From NCBI GenBank assembly GCA_027604505.1, contig JADIIX010000019.1, positions 118,408 to 182,407 on the forward strand: a stretch of 64,000 nucleotides of DNA, read 5' to 3'. This document shows, piece by piece, positions 23,655 to 35,784 of this stretch. Both the position numbers and the translations under genes were made by a program. Position 1 is the stretch's first letter. The number at the start of each line of letters is the position of its first letter. The stretch comes from Gonapodya sp. JEL0774 (lineage: Eukaryota; Monoblepharomycota; Monoblepharidomycetes; Monoblepharidales; Gonapodyaceae). Under the pieces are notes generated by a model. The model saw nothing but the letters and a program-made list of their open reading frames with translations, was not told the origin of the DNA and did no database searches.

Positions 23655-26141
23655 ATGGCTCTCCGTTTTGACCAGCAAACTGTTGCAGTGACTGGATCTG
23701 GGAGAGGGCTTGGACGAAGGTATGGTCGATTGTCCAATTGCTGTCGTCGGATTGTTACCGGAATCGGAAGTTGATTAATTCAAACACTCTGTCTCCCTCG
23801 AGTTCAGTCACGCTCTTTTCTTCGCATCCCGTGGCGCCAACGTGCTCATCAATGACACAGGTGCACAGACAACTCGCGGTGATCTTGTCCCGGACCCAGA
23901 GAAGACGATATCAGTCGCCGAGACAACCTCGAATTTTATCAATTCGAACGGCACCGCCAAATCCGGGTTCACAACTGTTTCTGCAGAATTCGGAGACGCT
24001 GTGGTCCGCCAAGCTCTGATCCAATTTGGCAGGCTCGACGTGTTGGTCGTCAACGCTGGAATTTTAAGGTCGGCGAGGCTCGAGAGGATGAGTGAATCCG
24101 CTTTTGATGCCATGTGGCGAGTCAATGTGAAGGGCGCTTATTCAGCTATACGAGCAGCTTGGCCTGTGTTTCTGAAGCAAGTGTGCACATGTGTCGTTGC
24201 CTGTGTTCATCTCCCGCGCTGCGGAGCTCAATATGATTCCTGTTGTTCCCATCCTTCACCAACCAGGGGTATGGGCGCATCGTCCTCACAAGCTCTACGA
24301 GTGGTACATTTGGATCCTTTGGGGGAACAAACTGTGAGGGCCAGTGACCGACCTGCCCACACTTGGGTCGTTACGATTGCTCGTACCTCATACCCGTCAC
24401 CGTTACCCACGTTAACTCCTCAGACGGTTCCTCTAAAAACGCGCTCATTGGCTTCCTCCTCTCGATTTCGTCTCTCATTGAGTCACTTCCTGGCGACCCA
24501 GACATTTCCATCAGTGCCGTGTGCCCATTTGCATTCACCCGTATGAGCTCAACCGTCATGCGAGAACAACCATCCCCGGAAGGTCTCTCTCCCGATAACG
24601 TTGCTCCCGTCGTGGCCATGCTTGCTTCGAAGGAGTACGGGAAGGCGTGTAACGGAGACGTCTGGCTCGCTGGTTATGGGTAAGCACTGATTCTTGGATG
24701 ACGGCACACTTTTTCGTACGTAACGATTGTGATCGTCTCTTTATTTTTTGCACTTTTGTGCAGTCATTACGGTAGGATGGAGTTGGAACCAGCTGTTCAC
24801 ATCCCTCGTCTCCACCACTCCGATCCGCGGTCGGCCTTGCGCGGCTTCCGTTGTGTCGTTGTAGGCTCCGGAGGAAATTCACATCGTGAGTTGGCTACCA
24901 GGCTCGGAGGTTCCGGACTGGGTAACAGGGTGGTTCAGGTGGTGGTGAACGATGGGAAGTGGAGTGAGGACAAAATGGTGGATGGCGTGGAAAAGCAGCT
25001 GAGTGGTGAGGTGGATTTATGCATATTTGATTATAGTGGTGAGTGCTGCGTCCGTACAAGAGAAGCGCGTTGGCGTGGGCCTGATGGATCCAACACAACT
25101 CGATAGACGCCGCACTCTCCTCTCCTTACCCCCTTCCCTTCACACATTCGAGCGTCCCCGACACAGATTTGGACGCTTCGCTCGACTATCTCACCTCCCT
25201 CCATCGCTCCTACCTGCTGCCAACACTCAAAATCGCCCAGTTCGTGTACGCCCGTATGCGGCGGAAAGAACGACCAAATGGACGCTTTGTGTCTTTTGTG
25301 AGAGCAGATATAGGGAGGGAAGGTGCCAGGACGGCGGACGGGAGAATGGTCGTAGGGCCCGAGTGGAACAGCGGTGAGGGATCGATGACCATTCTCGGTC
25401 ACTGCCACATCGATGGTTTAAATCAAGTTATCTGGGACCGTATCTAATCGTTCGATAGCCGCTTTTGCGATACACGCACTCCTTCAAGTCCTGACCGTCG
25501 AGTCGCAGTACTTCTCGTTCGACATTACCGGTCACACTGTCGCGCTTCATCCGGTACAATTGGGGGACACCGGAGGTGTGCGCCCTGCAGCGTGCCTCGC
25601 TGTTGTTGCCGAGTTGATGGGGGAGCGGGGTGGCGAGACTGCAAAAATGTGCATTTTCAATGTGAGTCTCAGAGACTATTTTTGAACGAGAATTGGCGTC
25701 CTTGTAAATTTTGGAGATCACGAAAGCTTACCAGTTGGTTTTGTCCAGGGCTTTCCTCTTGCTTGGCGTGCTTCTCCCGGCTCTCAGCTTTCAATCCCAC
25801 CACCGTTCAGCGTTGCTCCATATCCATCCCAATTCTCGCAATTCAGAACCGACGATGTCATTGAAGAGCTACAAAATGGTTGGAAAGTGGCGTCCAATGT
25901 TTACGCTGATGGCAGCTATTGGCCCAAGTCAGAGCCCGAGGTGAGTGTTTAAATTTCATCAGTTGAGGCTCCGACATTCACACTATACTTATATTTGGTC
26001 AAGGCGGCAGCACCAGCCATCGCACATGTCAACCAGTGGCTCGCTCGATGGTTTCCAAACTATGTTCCAGAAGACGTACTCGGAGTACACGGCAAAAAGG
26101 GAAAGTTTGAAGAAAATGTTCCCAAAAACTCCCGACTCTGA
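23655..26141 (+). CDS. Fox2-like peroxisomal short-chain dehydrogenase with a second, degenerate Rossmann domain
   Basis: Nine exons in phase: 23655-23719, 23808-24180, 24267-24333, 24424-24679, 24764-25038, 25167-25415, 25459-25661, 25749-25940, 26004-26141; 605 residues. Residues ~1-300 are an SDR domain like that of (3R)-hydroxyacyl-CoA dehydrogenase of Fox2/HSD17B4: FDQQTVAVTGSGRGLGRSHA (TGxxxGxG), FGRLDVLVVNAGIL, YGRIVLTSSTSG, and catalytic YGSSK created by the 24333/24424 splice. The rest looks like a second Rossmann domain (FRCVVVGSGG..., VVVNDGKWSEDK..., AAFAIHALLQVL) but lacks a clear YxxxK and NAG. There is no MaoC/hot-dog hydratase or SCP2 domain, unlike canonical Fox2. The C-terminus is SRL, a canonical peroxisomal PTS1. 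Probable role in peroxisomal beta-oxidation or a related reduction; activity of the second half is doubtful. Confidence 0.82.
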
Positions 26142-26332
26142 GGGTGGGCCTCAAAGTCCCATTCGATATTATGTGTACCAGAACGTAGCATAAACACGAT
26201 AGCGGCAGAGCTTTAAGTACACTGTACATATCCGGGCACTAAATTCGCGATGAATTGCGACAAGAAACTTGCAAATCGATTGACCAAAAAATACGAGTGG
26301 AAGATTACCCCAATATGCGTACATAAGATCCG

Positions 26333-29300
26333 TCACATCGCACCCATCCCTTTCAATCTTCTCTTGACACCAGACAGCTCCTTCTCAACATCGTCGAGGC
26401 GCTGCTCGAGTTCCTCACGCCGACGTCGAGCGTCCGGAGCTCGAGAAGGTAGGCGAGAGAGCGTAGTTTGGAGGAGCGTCTGTTAATGGAAAATGGACGC
26501 AAAATTCAATTTGCGGACATGAATACTATGAACCAAGATTACCCACCTTTTCTTCACCAACTTCCCGCAGCTTTCTCTCTAAAGTTTCCACTGTCATGCG
26601 ATACTCCTCTACCGTTGTCCATTTATCTGGAGCATGATTGTTACCTTCACTGCCTGCCCCCAGAACAAGGCCAGGTGCGATTACAGGATCCGCTCGAAAA
26701 AAGTCATCAGCTAACGAACGAGGTCGAGGACGAACCGACGAAGGGGCACTCGTCGTTGCAGATACGGATGCAGTTGGCTGTAGAGATCTCTCTGTCACTG
26801 TCAATGCGCCAACGCCGGTTCCACTGGTGGTGATGGGCGTCGACATTTTCGAGATCCCGCGCACGCCTTGGGCGACAGCAGCTGTCTCTCCTATCAGAGA
26901 GCCTGGCTCCCACCTGGTGGAAGACGCAACTATTATCCCTATTCCTTCATCTCTGGGCATATACCTCGTCTCTTCTGTTGGCCCTGCGAGAGATTCTGGG
27001 AACGAAGGAGTTCGCCGTTGATCCATTGCAGCCGAAGAGAATGCGGACTGACTCGAAGATCCACCGACAGACGTTCTGGGTCGCGACGGCGAAGCCGATG
27101 AAGTCGTTGTCGTAAGGAGGGTGTAGCCGCTTGCGCCTCTGGAACCCCGTGCACTGAGCCCAGTGTCTACAGTACGGGATTCCTGAAGTTTCCGAAATGA
27201 TATGGGGCGAGATAAAGCTGGAGAGGTGGCCGAAGACGATCCCGGAAGCGATGGCAAGAAAGTAGGGAGCCCAGGGTAGAGTACCGAGTCTGAGGACATG
27301 CGATTCGGGCCGCGATCTTTCATGGGCTTGGGGTTTTCCGTGAAGGCAACCCCAAACTCGTCTTCGGAGCCACCGACTTCTTGGCCGTTTGCATTGTAAC
27401 CATCCACGAATCTGTCCTGCTCTCTTCGCCCATAATCCCCATCATCGTATCTGTATGCATAACCCGCAGCTCCACTCTGAACGATTGTCATGTACACCTT
27501 CTCAAGGTGCTCGTACCTTGCTCCTAACTCCCCAAGTGAGCGGCGGACTGCCAAGAGTTCCGCAGCAAGATGGGCCGCATGAGAAACGGCGGCTAATGAG
27601 TAATATGTGCATAAACGTCAGCTAGCGGCATTAATTGAACAGTGGCAAGCTCTCGATCACCCACCATTTTCCCTCTCCTCGGCTTCTTCCCTCCTTCGCC
27701 TCTCCTCCTGCAATTCGGAACCTTCCCTCCTCATTCCCCCAATTACTTCCCTCACAGTTCCTCTGACCTCTTCCAGCTCCTCTTCCCACGCTCTCGCCTC
27801 CTCCTCCCTTTCCCTTCTTTCTTCCCTGCTCACCTCTTCCATCCTCTTCAACTCTCCTTCAGCAGTCTCAGCTCGCTCTCGCCACTTCAAAATCTCCCTG
27901 CCACTCTCCAAAAGTTGCTCTCTCGCCTGTATGACTTCGCCATCCTTTACTTCGAACGCTGCTTCCAGTTCCGCCCCTTTATCGACTAAAAGCTCCATAT
28001 CCCTTCCTAGATCGTCACGCAGCGCTTCGGCACGCTCCCGCTCTCGTACCGCATCGTCCCGTTGAGCAAGGGCTCTGTCACGCTCTGCAATGGCCATCGA
28101 GAGAGTATGGGAGAGAAGGTCGTGATCAGCAGCAATCGAGTGGGCATGGTTCAATAGCCGAGCGAGTTGCATATGGAGGAGCGCGGGGGGTGCCGATGCC
28201 GGCGGGGGCGTGAGAAAATGGTAGGGAAGCTTGAGGAACTCCTCGCCCGTGGTCATAGGACCTAACGGCGGGGCGTCCGAACGAAACTGGGTCGTTGTAC
28301 GCAAGGCTGGAGGCAGTGTTCCTATATCCGAGTGAGCTGATCCTGGAACTCCGTCTTTTCCATTCTGCCGCTCCCTGCCCATCAAAGTAACAGCTAACCG
28401 TCCGTCAATCTCTGTCGGTCTCGAAGGTTTTGGTGAGCTGGACCGTGACCTGGGTAGAGCCACGCGCATTGAATGTTGCCCCGTCGACGGAAATGGTGCT
28501 GAGGGGCGCGGCGCATTGGGACGTGGGTAGGTGCTGGTGCTTGATTCCGCACTTGCGCTGTCATGTAGATCCTGGCGGGATGATGCGGGAAGCGAAAATG
28601 AGGCCAAAACTTCCCCACGCTGAGCAGACGCCACAGACCCAGATGAGGATACGAAGGTCGATTCGAAAGTGATCGGTCGAATATACTGTTCGTCAGCTTC
28701 GTTGTTTCGCATTAACTCCCGGACCGCATTCCTATCGGGCCCTCCTTTGAACACTGTGTGCATATGATTTGCTGAACCCGTTGATTGGGTAGGACCCATC
28801 TCCATATCGGTCACAGAGCCAGTCGCGAGATCCTCCACCCGCATAGCAGCATCGGGAATCGAAGCAACGGCCGAGACCGACGCTGATTCAGATCCTGATG
28901 GAGTGCCGGCGGGTTTCTGAGAGTAAAATCCAGAAGACATATGTGAAGACGATATTGACGAAGAAACCGACAGAGTTAACTCCGGATCGGGCAAAGGGGT
29001 GGAAATAGTCCGTTCACTACTGTCCACGTCATGATGCAAGTTGTCACCATTAATTTGCTTCTTCGACAACCCACGAGTAGAATTCTGTCCGTTTGGCGAC
29101 CTTGTGTCCTCTTGGAATGCCGTGTGGCGACGGCTTTCTGGGGATTGTTCTGGAGCTGAGCTACGGTGGTGAAGGTCACCAGGTAGATCATCACTACTAC
29201 CGGAGCTTACTCTGGAAAGTTTCGCTGTGGTGTGGGCGTGGTCAGTGAGGTCATGTCGCAGTGCATGGGAAAGGTCATGCAGATTAGATACGTCAAATGC

Positions 29301-30953
29301 TGGAGCTGGCATGCGAGGTCGAATTAGAGGAAGCTCGCGGGTAAGGGACAACTGTTGACGAGACAAGGGTTTCCCATCGGAGAGTAACGTCGCAGGTCCA
29401 GAAAGATCGTCTGTGTCAGAATGCGATTGGACTGGTGGGGACGACAGTTCTCTATCCCTCCGAGTAGCATCCGTCCAAGTCCGTGTCGGGGTAACGGACA
29501 CGCTGGTGGCGGCAGTAGTGGAGAGGCTGGGAAGGGTTGATAGTGGCAGGGTCTCAGAGGTTAAGGTAGTGTCCAACTTCGTTACCCGCTGTGGTTTTGA
29601 GGGCGAAGAGGAAAGCCCCTGGGAGGCAGTACGGGGCAGGCTTTTGGGTGTGTGTGGCGATGGGAACGGTGACTGTGTGCGATTCGGAGTACAAGTTCGA
29701 TCGTTCGCTGCACCAAGGTCATTTTCTCCCATCCCATGAGAATGATCGCTCGTTCCGTGCATGTCTTGGCTCCACGATTTATACCTGGGCCAATTGCGTG
29801 TTACCGCACTCTCTTCATCCACTCGCCGCTGTCTAATTTCGTCGATGGCTCCTTCCCTCTCTGGCACATCAACTGGTCTGACACCATCGAGCTGTTGGTC
29901 CACGAAATGAGGGTGGTGATCCCGCGTCCTGCTGTCCAGGTTCAAGCTGCGGCGACCCCGCGACGGCATCCAGTGTGGGTCAGGAAGAGGCTGGGAGCGG
30001 TCAGAGGAGTCAGAGAATGGTGAGGGCAGTGATTGATCTGCAAGTTGCGATGAGTCGAAAGGGTCGTGCGGTGCTAGAGAGGAGTCGAAGGGATGGAATC
30101 GGTCAGAATGGCGGTGTGGTGAATTCAACGAGGAGGAGTGAGAGGGAGAAAGGGGAATGAACGAGGAGTCGGAGGGGAGCTGAGCAATATCGGGAGAGCC
30201 AGGGGGGAATTGGCTTCGCTGGAGGGGGCTCAAAGGGAACGAAGGATTGGGTGGTGCAATTGCAGATTCCGCTGTGAGATGGAGTTGGCGGGCAAAGGTT
30301 GCAAAGTCACCGAGTTGGGGTGGTAAACGGAAGGATGGGGAAGTAGGCTCTGAAAGTGCAGGAGAAAGTGGGGAGGAGAGTGACACAGAAGATGCTGCAG
30401 AGATTGGTGAGCTAGTTGCAGAAGAGGTTGCCACCAAGTCCGGAACCTCGGGTGGTTGTGGTGGGTCTTCTGAGTATTTATCGTGACGTGCACCTCCACT
30501 CGAGTTCTTTCCCGAATCGCCACTCGAATCGCCACTTGAATTGGCAAAGACAGAATCAGAGTCAGATTCATAACCTCTCTGGCGCTGGAACTTGGGCACC
30601 CGCGGAAGCATTTGCTTCGGTGCCACTTCTTCCATACCCTCTATTGCGACTGTGTCTGCTCTACCGACATGAGGATCGCCCACACTGTGTCCCCGTCTAC
30701 GCCGCGCCCACGCCCACAGTTTGCCTTCTACGCGGTTGCCGTTTGCATTGTCTCTTCCGGAGAGCCGTCGCCACAACCCTCCACTACGAACATCCTTATT
30801 GCCACTCGTGTCGGTGTTACTAGCAAAGGCAGAATCCTCGTGTCCGTCTTCTGGACTTCCTTTGTGGTTTGTGATATCCCGTTCCTCTTCGTCGCCGTAG
30901 AGCGGGTATAACGGGTTATGATCAATCTCGTCTTCCTGAAGCATTTCTGTCAT
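26333..30953 (-). CDS. Large Ser-rich protein with central coiled coil, unknown function
   Basis: Three exons, 30953-27665, 27592-26547 and 26479-26333, phases 1 and 0, giving 1493 residues. ATG at 30953. The first ~900 residues are Ser/Pro/Thr-rich and presumably disordered, with an early basic patch (WAWARRRRGHS). Residues ~920-1090 form a long charged coiled coil (RDRALAQRDDAVRERERAEALRDD..., EEEARAWEEELEEVRGTVRE) that continues across the intron as AAVSHAAHLAAELLAVRRSLGELGARYEHLEKVY. After another disordered Ser/Thr segment, a final coiled coil (RRREELEQRLDDVEKELSGVKRRLKG) ends the protein. No known domain was recognised. The architecture suggests a cytoskeletal or spindle-pole/basal-body scaffold, which is inference only. 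The strand opposite exon 1 carries several shadow frames. Confidence 0.75.
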
Positions 30954-31615
30954 CGTTGTTCCTGCTTTCCATTTTCCGTATCCGTATCGATCGCTAGTGC
31001 TGTTTATCAGCAGCCCACAACCCTCGCCGCATTCAAATCGGAGCGTCGTTTGCGTTACTGCAAGTGGGTTCCAAATGTGCCGACCACAGTTCCCTCACTC
31101 CGGTCTGCACTGTAAACCACGATGGGAGATTTCCATGCAGTTAGACAGCTTTTGAGCTTGGACAGAGTGGCTCGCATCCCTTTTGAGTTCTCAATACATG
31201 AACAAAGTATTTTGGGATAAATCTCTGGTGACTTTTTCATTGCAGTTCGCAAAATAAGCTGCGGATTCTCAGCACTCCCTAGTACGCTTCCAGCATTGGA
31301 AGTGTGAAGTGTTGATTGTCCTTTGAACATGGAAGCTTGAAGTTGGACGTTAGAGAGATTTGAGAGATTACTACGATGGATACCAACCCCACCTACTAGG
31401 ATGGGAAGCTCGCCCCTCAGGTGGGGTATGAGCGTATCGAGCACCCAGACTAAACCCCACCGACATGGTGGGATACTTTGGTTGCAGTCAGACAGAATTA
31501 TGTAATTACAGGAATCATTTTTTGGTTGGGGAGAGCCGCTCACGTGCTGTGGTGACACCTACCCGGCCCGCATTTCTGATATTTAGGATCAGTCATCACC
31601 GATATCTGCAGTAGG
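30954..31615. other. Divergent intergenic region
   Basis: Separates the divergent coiled-coil and FAD oxidoreductase genes. A 167-codon minus-strand frame at 31055-31558 opens with GTG and has no recognisable motif, so it is not called. Two short runs near 31340-31390 repeat the element TTAGAGAGATTTGAGAGATTA-like sequence, with no clear meaning. Confidence 0.35.
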
Positions 31616-33495
31616 ATGGATGCAAATGCGACAGTTGACGGACATCCCCTGCCCTTCCCAAAACCTGAATCGACCAGCTCCTATTGGCTGGACTGGGGTC
31701 AACTCAAGTACCCAGTCACCAAATCCTTCCCGTCATCAAGCGATATTCTGGTGATCGGAGCGGGCCTCACTGGCTGCTCTGCAGTTTTTCACCTGGCAGA
31801 AGCTGCAGGTAAAGATGTTAGCGTGGTATTGTTGGAGGCAAGGGATGTATCTCACGGGGCTAGTGGAAGGAATGGGGGGATCGGCCGCTCATGTGGGTTG
31901 AGATTTGAAAACCAGCGTCTTTGAAGAGGGCGTGCAAATCGACAAATTTCTCATCTTCTCCATTAGCCTTTGGCTTTGCCTGGAAATTTCTTTCTGAAGG
32001 CGGCGTGGACTTTGAAATGATTCGAAACAAGCTTGCTTTTCAAGAAGAGAACATCGCGGCAATGGAGAAATGGCATACGGAGGTGAATAATCCGAAATTT
32101 GTACTCGGGGCCGAATGTTGTTAGAGAGTCGGCAGAAGCCCCATCACGACGGACTCTACATCTGAGGGATGGCCCTTCCGCGAAGCGCTTGGAACGACTA
32201 TCTTGTCTGGCAAGGTTTGAAACAAAGACTGTCCCCCCCATTGCCAGTTTATGTCCCGATATCCTTCGGCCGAGCCAGTCCTCCAACGATTTGGATCAGA
32301 CGCACTCGTCGCCTTTTTCACTCCTGAGGAGGCCGAGGCGGAGAGAGAGCGGCAGACTCGAATCGGGACACTAAATGGCAAAAGGCAGATGCCAGAATGG
32401 ATCAACGCGGAAGAGGTAAGGAAAATATATGGCTGTGCAACTGCCAAGGCAGGGGGCATGGTTGTAAGACCCAGTTATGCTGTCTGGACTGCGAAGGTGA
32501 GAGCTTATTGTTATACTGAAGTATACAAAGATGAACTCGTTCGGCACTCTTCCGCCTCAGTTTTGTCACTCTCTTCTTCAACACGCCTCGGATCTCGGGT
32601 CCGTCAATGTGCAAACCAACACATTGGTGTATCGTGTAGACCGCTTCCCAGGCTCTCAACCGGATGCAGAACCGGTGTTCGTGGTAAGAACGTCTAAAGG
32701 CGACGTGCGATGCAGACGGGTGATCTATGCCACGAATGGGTACTCGAGGGCACTCTTGCCAGAGTTGTTAGTCAAACCTGTTCGAGGGGTGGTGAGTTCT
32801 TGGTCCCTGATATTTAATTCACTTCAGTCTCTTTAGCAACAATGACGTGTGCAATTCAAATTGCGCAAACAGTGCGGCTCTCTCATTCCCGTGAAATCCT
32901 CCCCTTTCCAAGCCTCGGTCTCGGCGAACAATGGCTACGCCTATATGTCTAGTCGCCCCTGTGTGCGCATCGTCCTCGGAGGATTCAGAGACCTGCAAGA
33001 AAACAACGGGCAGGATTGGAACGATGAAGACAGCGAGGTCGATCCAAGAGTAGCGAAAGGAATCGAAGAATTCCTTGAGAAAAACTTTGCGACCGAGGTA
33101 CGAGTGGAGAAAGTATGGAGTGGCACACAAGGGTGGACTGCCAGTGGAGGTAGGTGAGACTCGCAGATGTGTAGTTGCATTGACTCACAAGTTACAATAA
33201 TCATCCCAGAACCTGTCACAGGACAGGTCCCGAAACGCGTAGGAGAGTATGTCTCCGCCGGATTCAGTGGAATGGGAATGTGCAAGGTCTGTGACATCTC
33301 ACTGATGTGATTTGGAATCTGTCCCTGACACAAAATCTATGATATTTATGACAGTGCTTCCTCAGTGGGAAGCAAGCTGCTTTGCTTTCCCTTGGTTTTG
33401 GGTGGATGTCTGGATTCCCTGACGTATGGAAGATGGAAAACCGGATGGAAGATTGGAACGAAAATGCCAAGATTTCAGCCAAGGCGCAATTGTGA
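31616..33495 (+). CDS. FAD-dependent oxidoreductase of the DAO (glycine/D-amino-acid oxidase-like) family
   Basis: FAD-linked oxidase/dehydrogenase of the DAO superfamily found in fungi; substrate unknown, an amine or imino compound by family analogy. Exon 1 (31616-31892) has SSDILVIGAGLTGCSAVFHLAEAAG (GxGxxG dinucleotide-binding motif), VVLLEARDVSHGASGRNGG. Later exons give AFGFAWKFLSEGGVDFEMIRNKLAF (from 31967), DALVAFFTPEEAEAERERQTR, PSYAVWTAK, CHSLLQHASDLGSVNVQTNT (from ~32531), VIYATNGYSRALLPEL, GYAYMSSRP...IVLGGFRDL, EPVTGQVPKRVGEYVSAGFSGMGMCK and a last exon CFLSGKQAALLSLGFGW ending at 33495. The C-terminal tripeptide is AQL, at best a weak PTS1. The segment 32090-32260 is ambiguous: frames shift between exons and I could not fix the splice sites. 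Confidence 0.82.
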
Positions 33496-33668
33496 GCGAG
33501 AACAGCAGAGCTGCCCTAGAGAACGCGGTGTGCTCTTACTTGATAATTGAGCCACACCAGAGAGCACGTAGTGCTCACACTTGATTATTGAGCTTATTGA
33601 GTGTATTTACCGCGACGCTATGACTTTGTCTGGGGTCAGTCTATGTATGACAAACTGCTTCACGCATA

Positions 33669-35643
33669 TCACACGTCGGACGCAGCGAGCCGAGCGATTA
33701 CCCATTTAGCTGCGTTCGCCTGCTCAGTCCTGAGTCGCAGAATGTCCACCACCTTTGTCCTCTCGATGTCACCTTCCGGTTTTCTCAAGACTGCCGCTAC
33801 CTCGTTTTCCATCTCCTTTCTGGTCTCTTCGAGCGCCTCGGCCGCATTCCTCGCCCCATCACGAACCAGCACCCTCGCATTTCGAATAATTTTCTCCTTC
33901 CGTTCACCCTGCAATGCTGTCTCCGCGAGATAGCTGAGCACCGCTGGGCCGACTGTGACTGGTAGCGTGATCGCGTCTTCCGTTCCTCCGAAGAGCAAAA
34001 CCCGTGGCAGATTTTCGGGGTCATGGTCATGGTCGTGGTTGTGATCCGCTCCCTCACTTCCATCATGAGTGTGCTCCCCCCAGCCTTTTGGGAATTCGAG
34101 TGCGATGTCGTCGTCATCCAGAGCGCAAACATAGATGGTTGTAAGCCCTTGAGCGTCAACGGCGTCCTTTAGAGCGACGGAAATAACGGAGCCTGGTGCC
34201 GCGGCGGTGACAGTTTCGGACTCTGCCGACTTGATAGGCACGGAAATCTTTACGGTTGGAGACCGACTCCACATCATCGCAACTTCTTGCTTCACTGTCA
34301 AATTCTTGATGGCTTCCTCGTTGAGTTGGTCATCGTCTTCTTCTGCAGTCGGATCGTTACCAAGCAGGTGTTCCACCAAGCCAGGGATTCCAGGAATGGG
34401 GAATGTGAAGTTCTGATGTGTGGTTTCCCCACTCGTGAAACCGTGAACAAAGAGCAAACTAGCATAAGAGATGGGTGAATGAAATGGGCTCAGAGAAACA
34501 CTTCAAAGAGAAAGACTTTAAAAAGAAATCAACTCACCGATCGTTTGTTTTCTCGCCGTAAGTGATGAACATTTCCTGAGGGTCACCACCAGCTTTGAAT
34601 CCGCCAATCCACTTGCGTTGAACCATGATTGCCATTCCCTCGGGAGTAGGCTCCCATCGGGAGTTGTGATCAGTTTTGTGATTGAGGAAGTCCACCAGAG
34701 GAATGAGAGCATTCACTGCGCCATCACGATCGTCTTCTCCTTCTTCTTCTTCTTCGTCGTCGTGCCCACCGTGCGCGTGAGAGTGAGAGTGGCTGTGGTC
34801 ATGAGTACATGCAGTGCCTCCGTGGTCATGGTCACCCACAAGTTGCTCGTGAGAATTCTGTGACGGTATTTCGATAACCCGCGACCACCAAACACAGTCT
34901 GACCAGATCCAGGTTTCCAGATCAATCTTATTCTTTCCAATCTCTGACTCGCACGCTTCTTTGAACTTCTGCCCTATTTCTGTCCATTCTCTCTTAAGAG
35001 TTCTGAGTTTTGCGTCTGTACCGGCATAGAGGTCTGTGCCTCGAAGGAGACGCCGTTTCAGAGTGGTGGCCGGCCAAGTTATTGGAACATCAAACTGTTC
35101 TACAGTTGGAAGAACAGAACAGTAGGCTCTGAAAGGAGCAAGAATGGAAAGAATTGCATTATCGACTTCCTTCTCCAGCATAGGCGACGACTTTTCGACA
35201 TCCGCGACGATCCTCAGATACAAAAGGAACAACATAACGATTGTCCGCTCGGAGAGAGCAGGAACGTCCTCATCTTCTGAAAATTTTTCCAGGAAGGCTC
35301 CGAACAAAAAACCAAGCTGGCTTCCTTCCGCGCCGAATTGTCCGATCGCCTCATCAATCGCGGTGGTGAGTTCAATGACCGTGTCTGTGGAGAGGATCAA
35401 CGAACTCGGGATGAATGCCACACAGACCTCCTCCTCATTGTGCAGTCCTGCTATTTGGTCGCTGTCGGACTCCGTGTCTTTCGATGGGATCGCTTTTGAG
35501 AGAAATAGGCCATTCCCACTCCCCGAACTTTTGCCAACGGAAATATCGAAGGTCACAGGATTTGACCCCACATCAGTTATGGTTGATGAAATGATGGCAC
35601 CATGCTTTTTTAAAGCTTGAAGAAGTGCTGATGGTTCGGCCAT
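33669..35643 (-). CDS. SET-domain (SETD3/RKM-like) methyltransferase with two His-rich insertions
   Basis: Predicted protein (lysine or histidine) methyltransferase of the SETD/Rubisco-LSMT-like class. Two exons, 35643-34538 and 34458-33669, phase 2, 631 residues. SET motifs: GSGNGLFLSKAIP near the N-terminus, the NH-motif PLVDFLNHKTDHNSRWEP near the end of exon 1, and TYGEKTNDR|LLFVHGF across the splice. The C-terminal half resembles a Rubisco-LSMT substrate-binding domain only loosely. Odd feature: a His/Asp run (HDHGG...THDHSHSHSHAHGGHDD then EEEEE, encoded at about 34729-34835) sits inside the SET domain just before the NH-motif, and a second one (THDGSEGADHNHDHDHD, encoded at about 34021-34075) lies in the C-terminal half. 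Such runs look metal-binding. Substrate unknown. Confidence 0.85.
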
Positions 35644-35784
35644 CCGTCATCTAATTTGAGGAGAAGGTGCAAATTGGCTCCACCTGCCTTCTGTAGGGAA
35701 ACCAAGACCCACAGGAACAAACAACGAATGTGCTAATAAAATTACAGTGAGCCACCAATGCCAAGTCATGTTAGTGGTAAATAA

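Noticed and set aside
27607-28065. Plus-strand Ser/Leu-rich frame of 152 codons
   Set aside because: Complement of the Glu/Arg-rich coiled-coil coding sequence (GAG/CGC codons read as CTC/GCG), a typical shadow.
31055-31558. 167-codon minus-strand frame between divergent genes
   Set aside because: Opens with GTG, has no motif and lies in the presumed promoter region of two genes; it could be real but nothing supports it.
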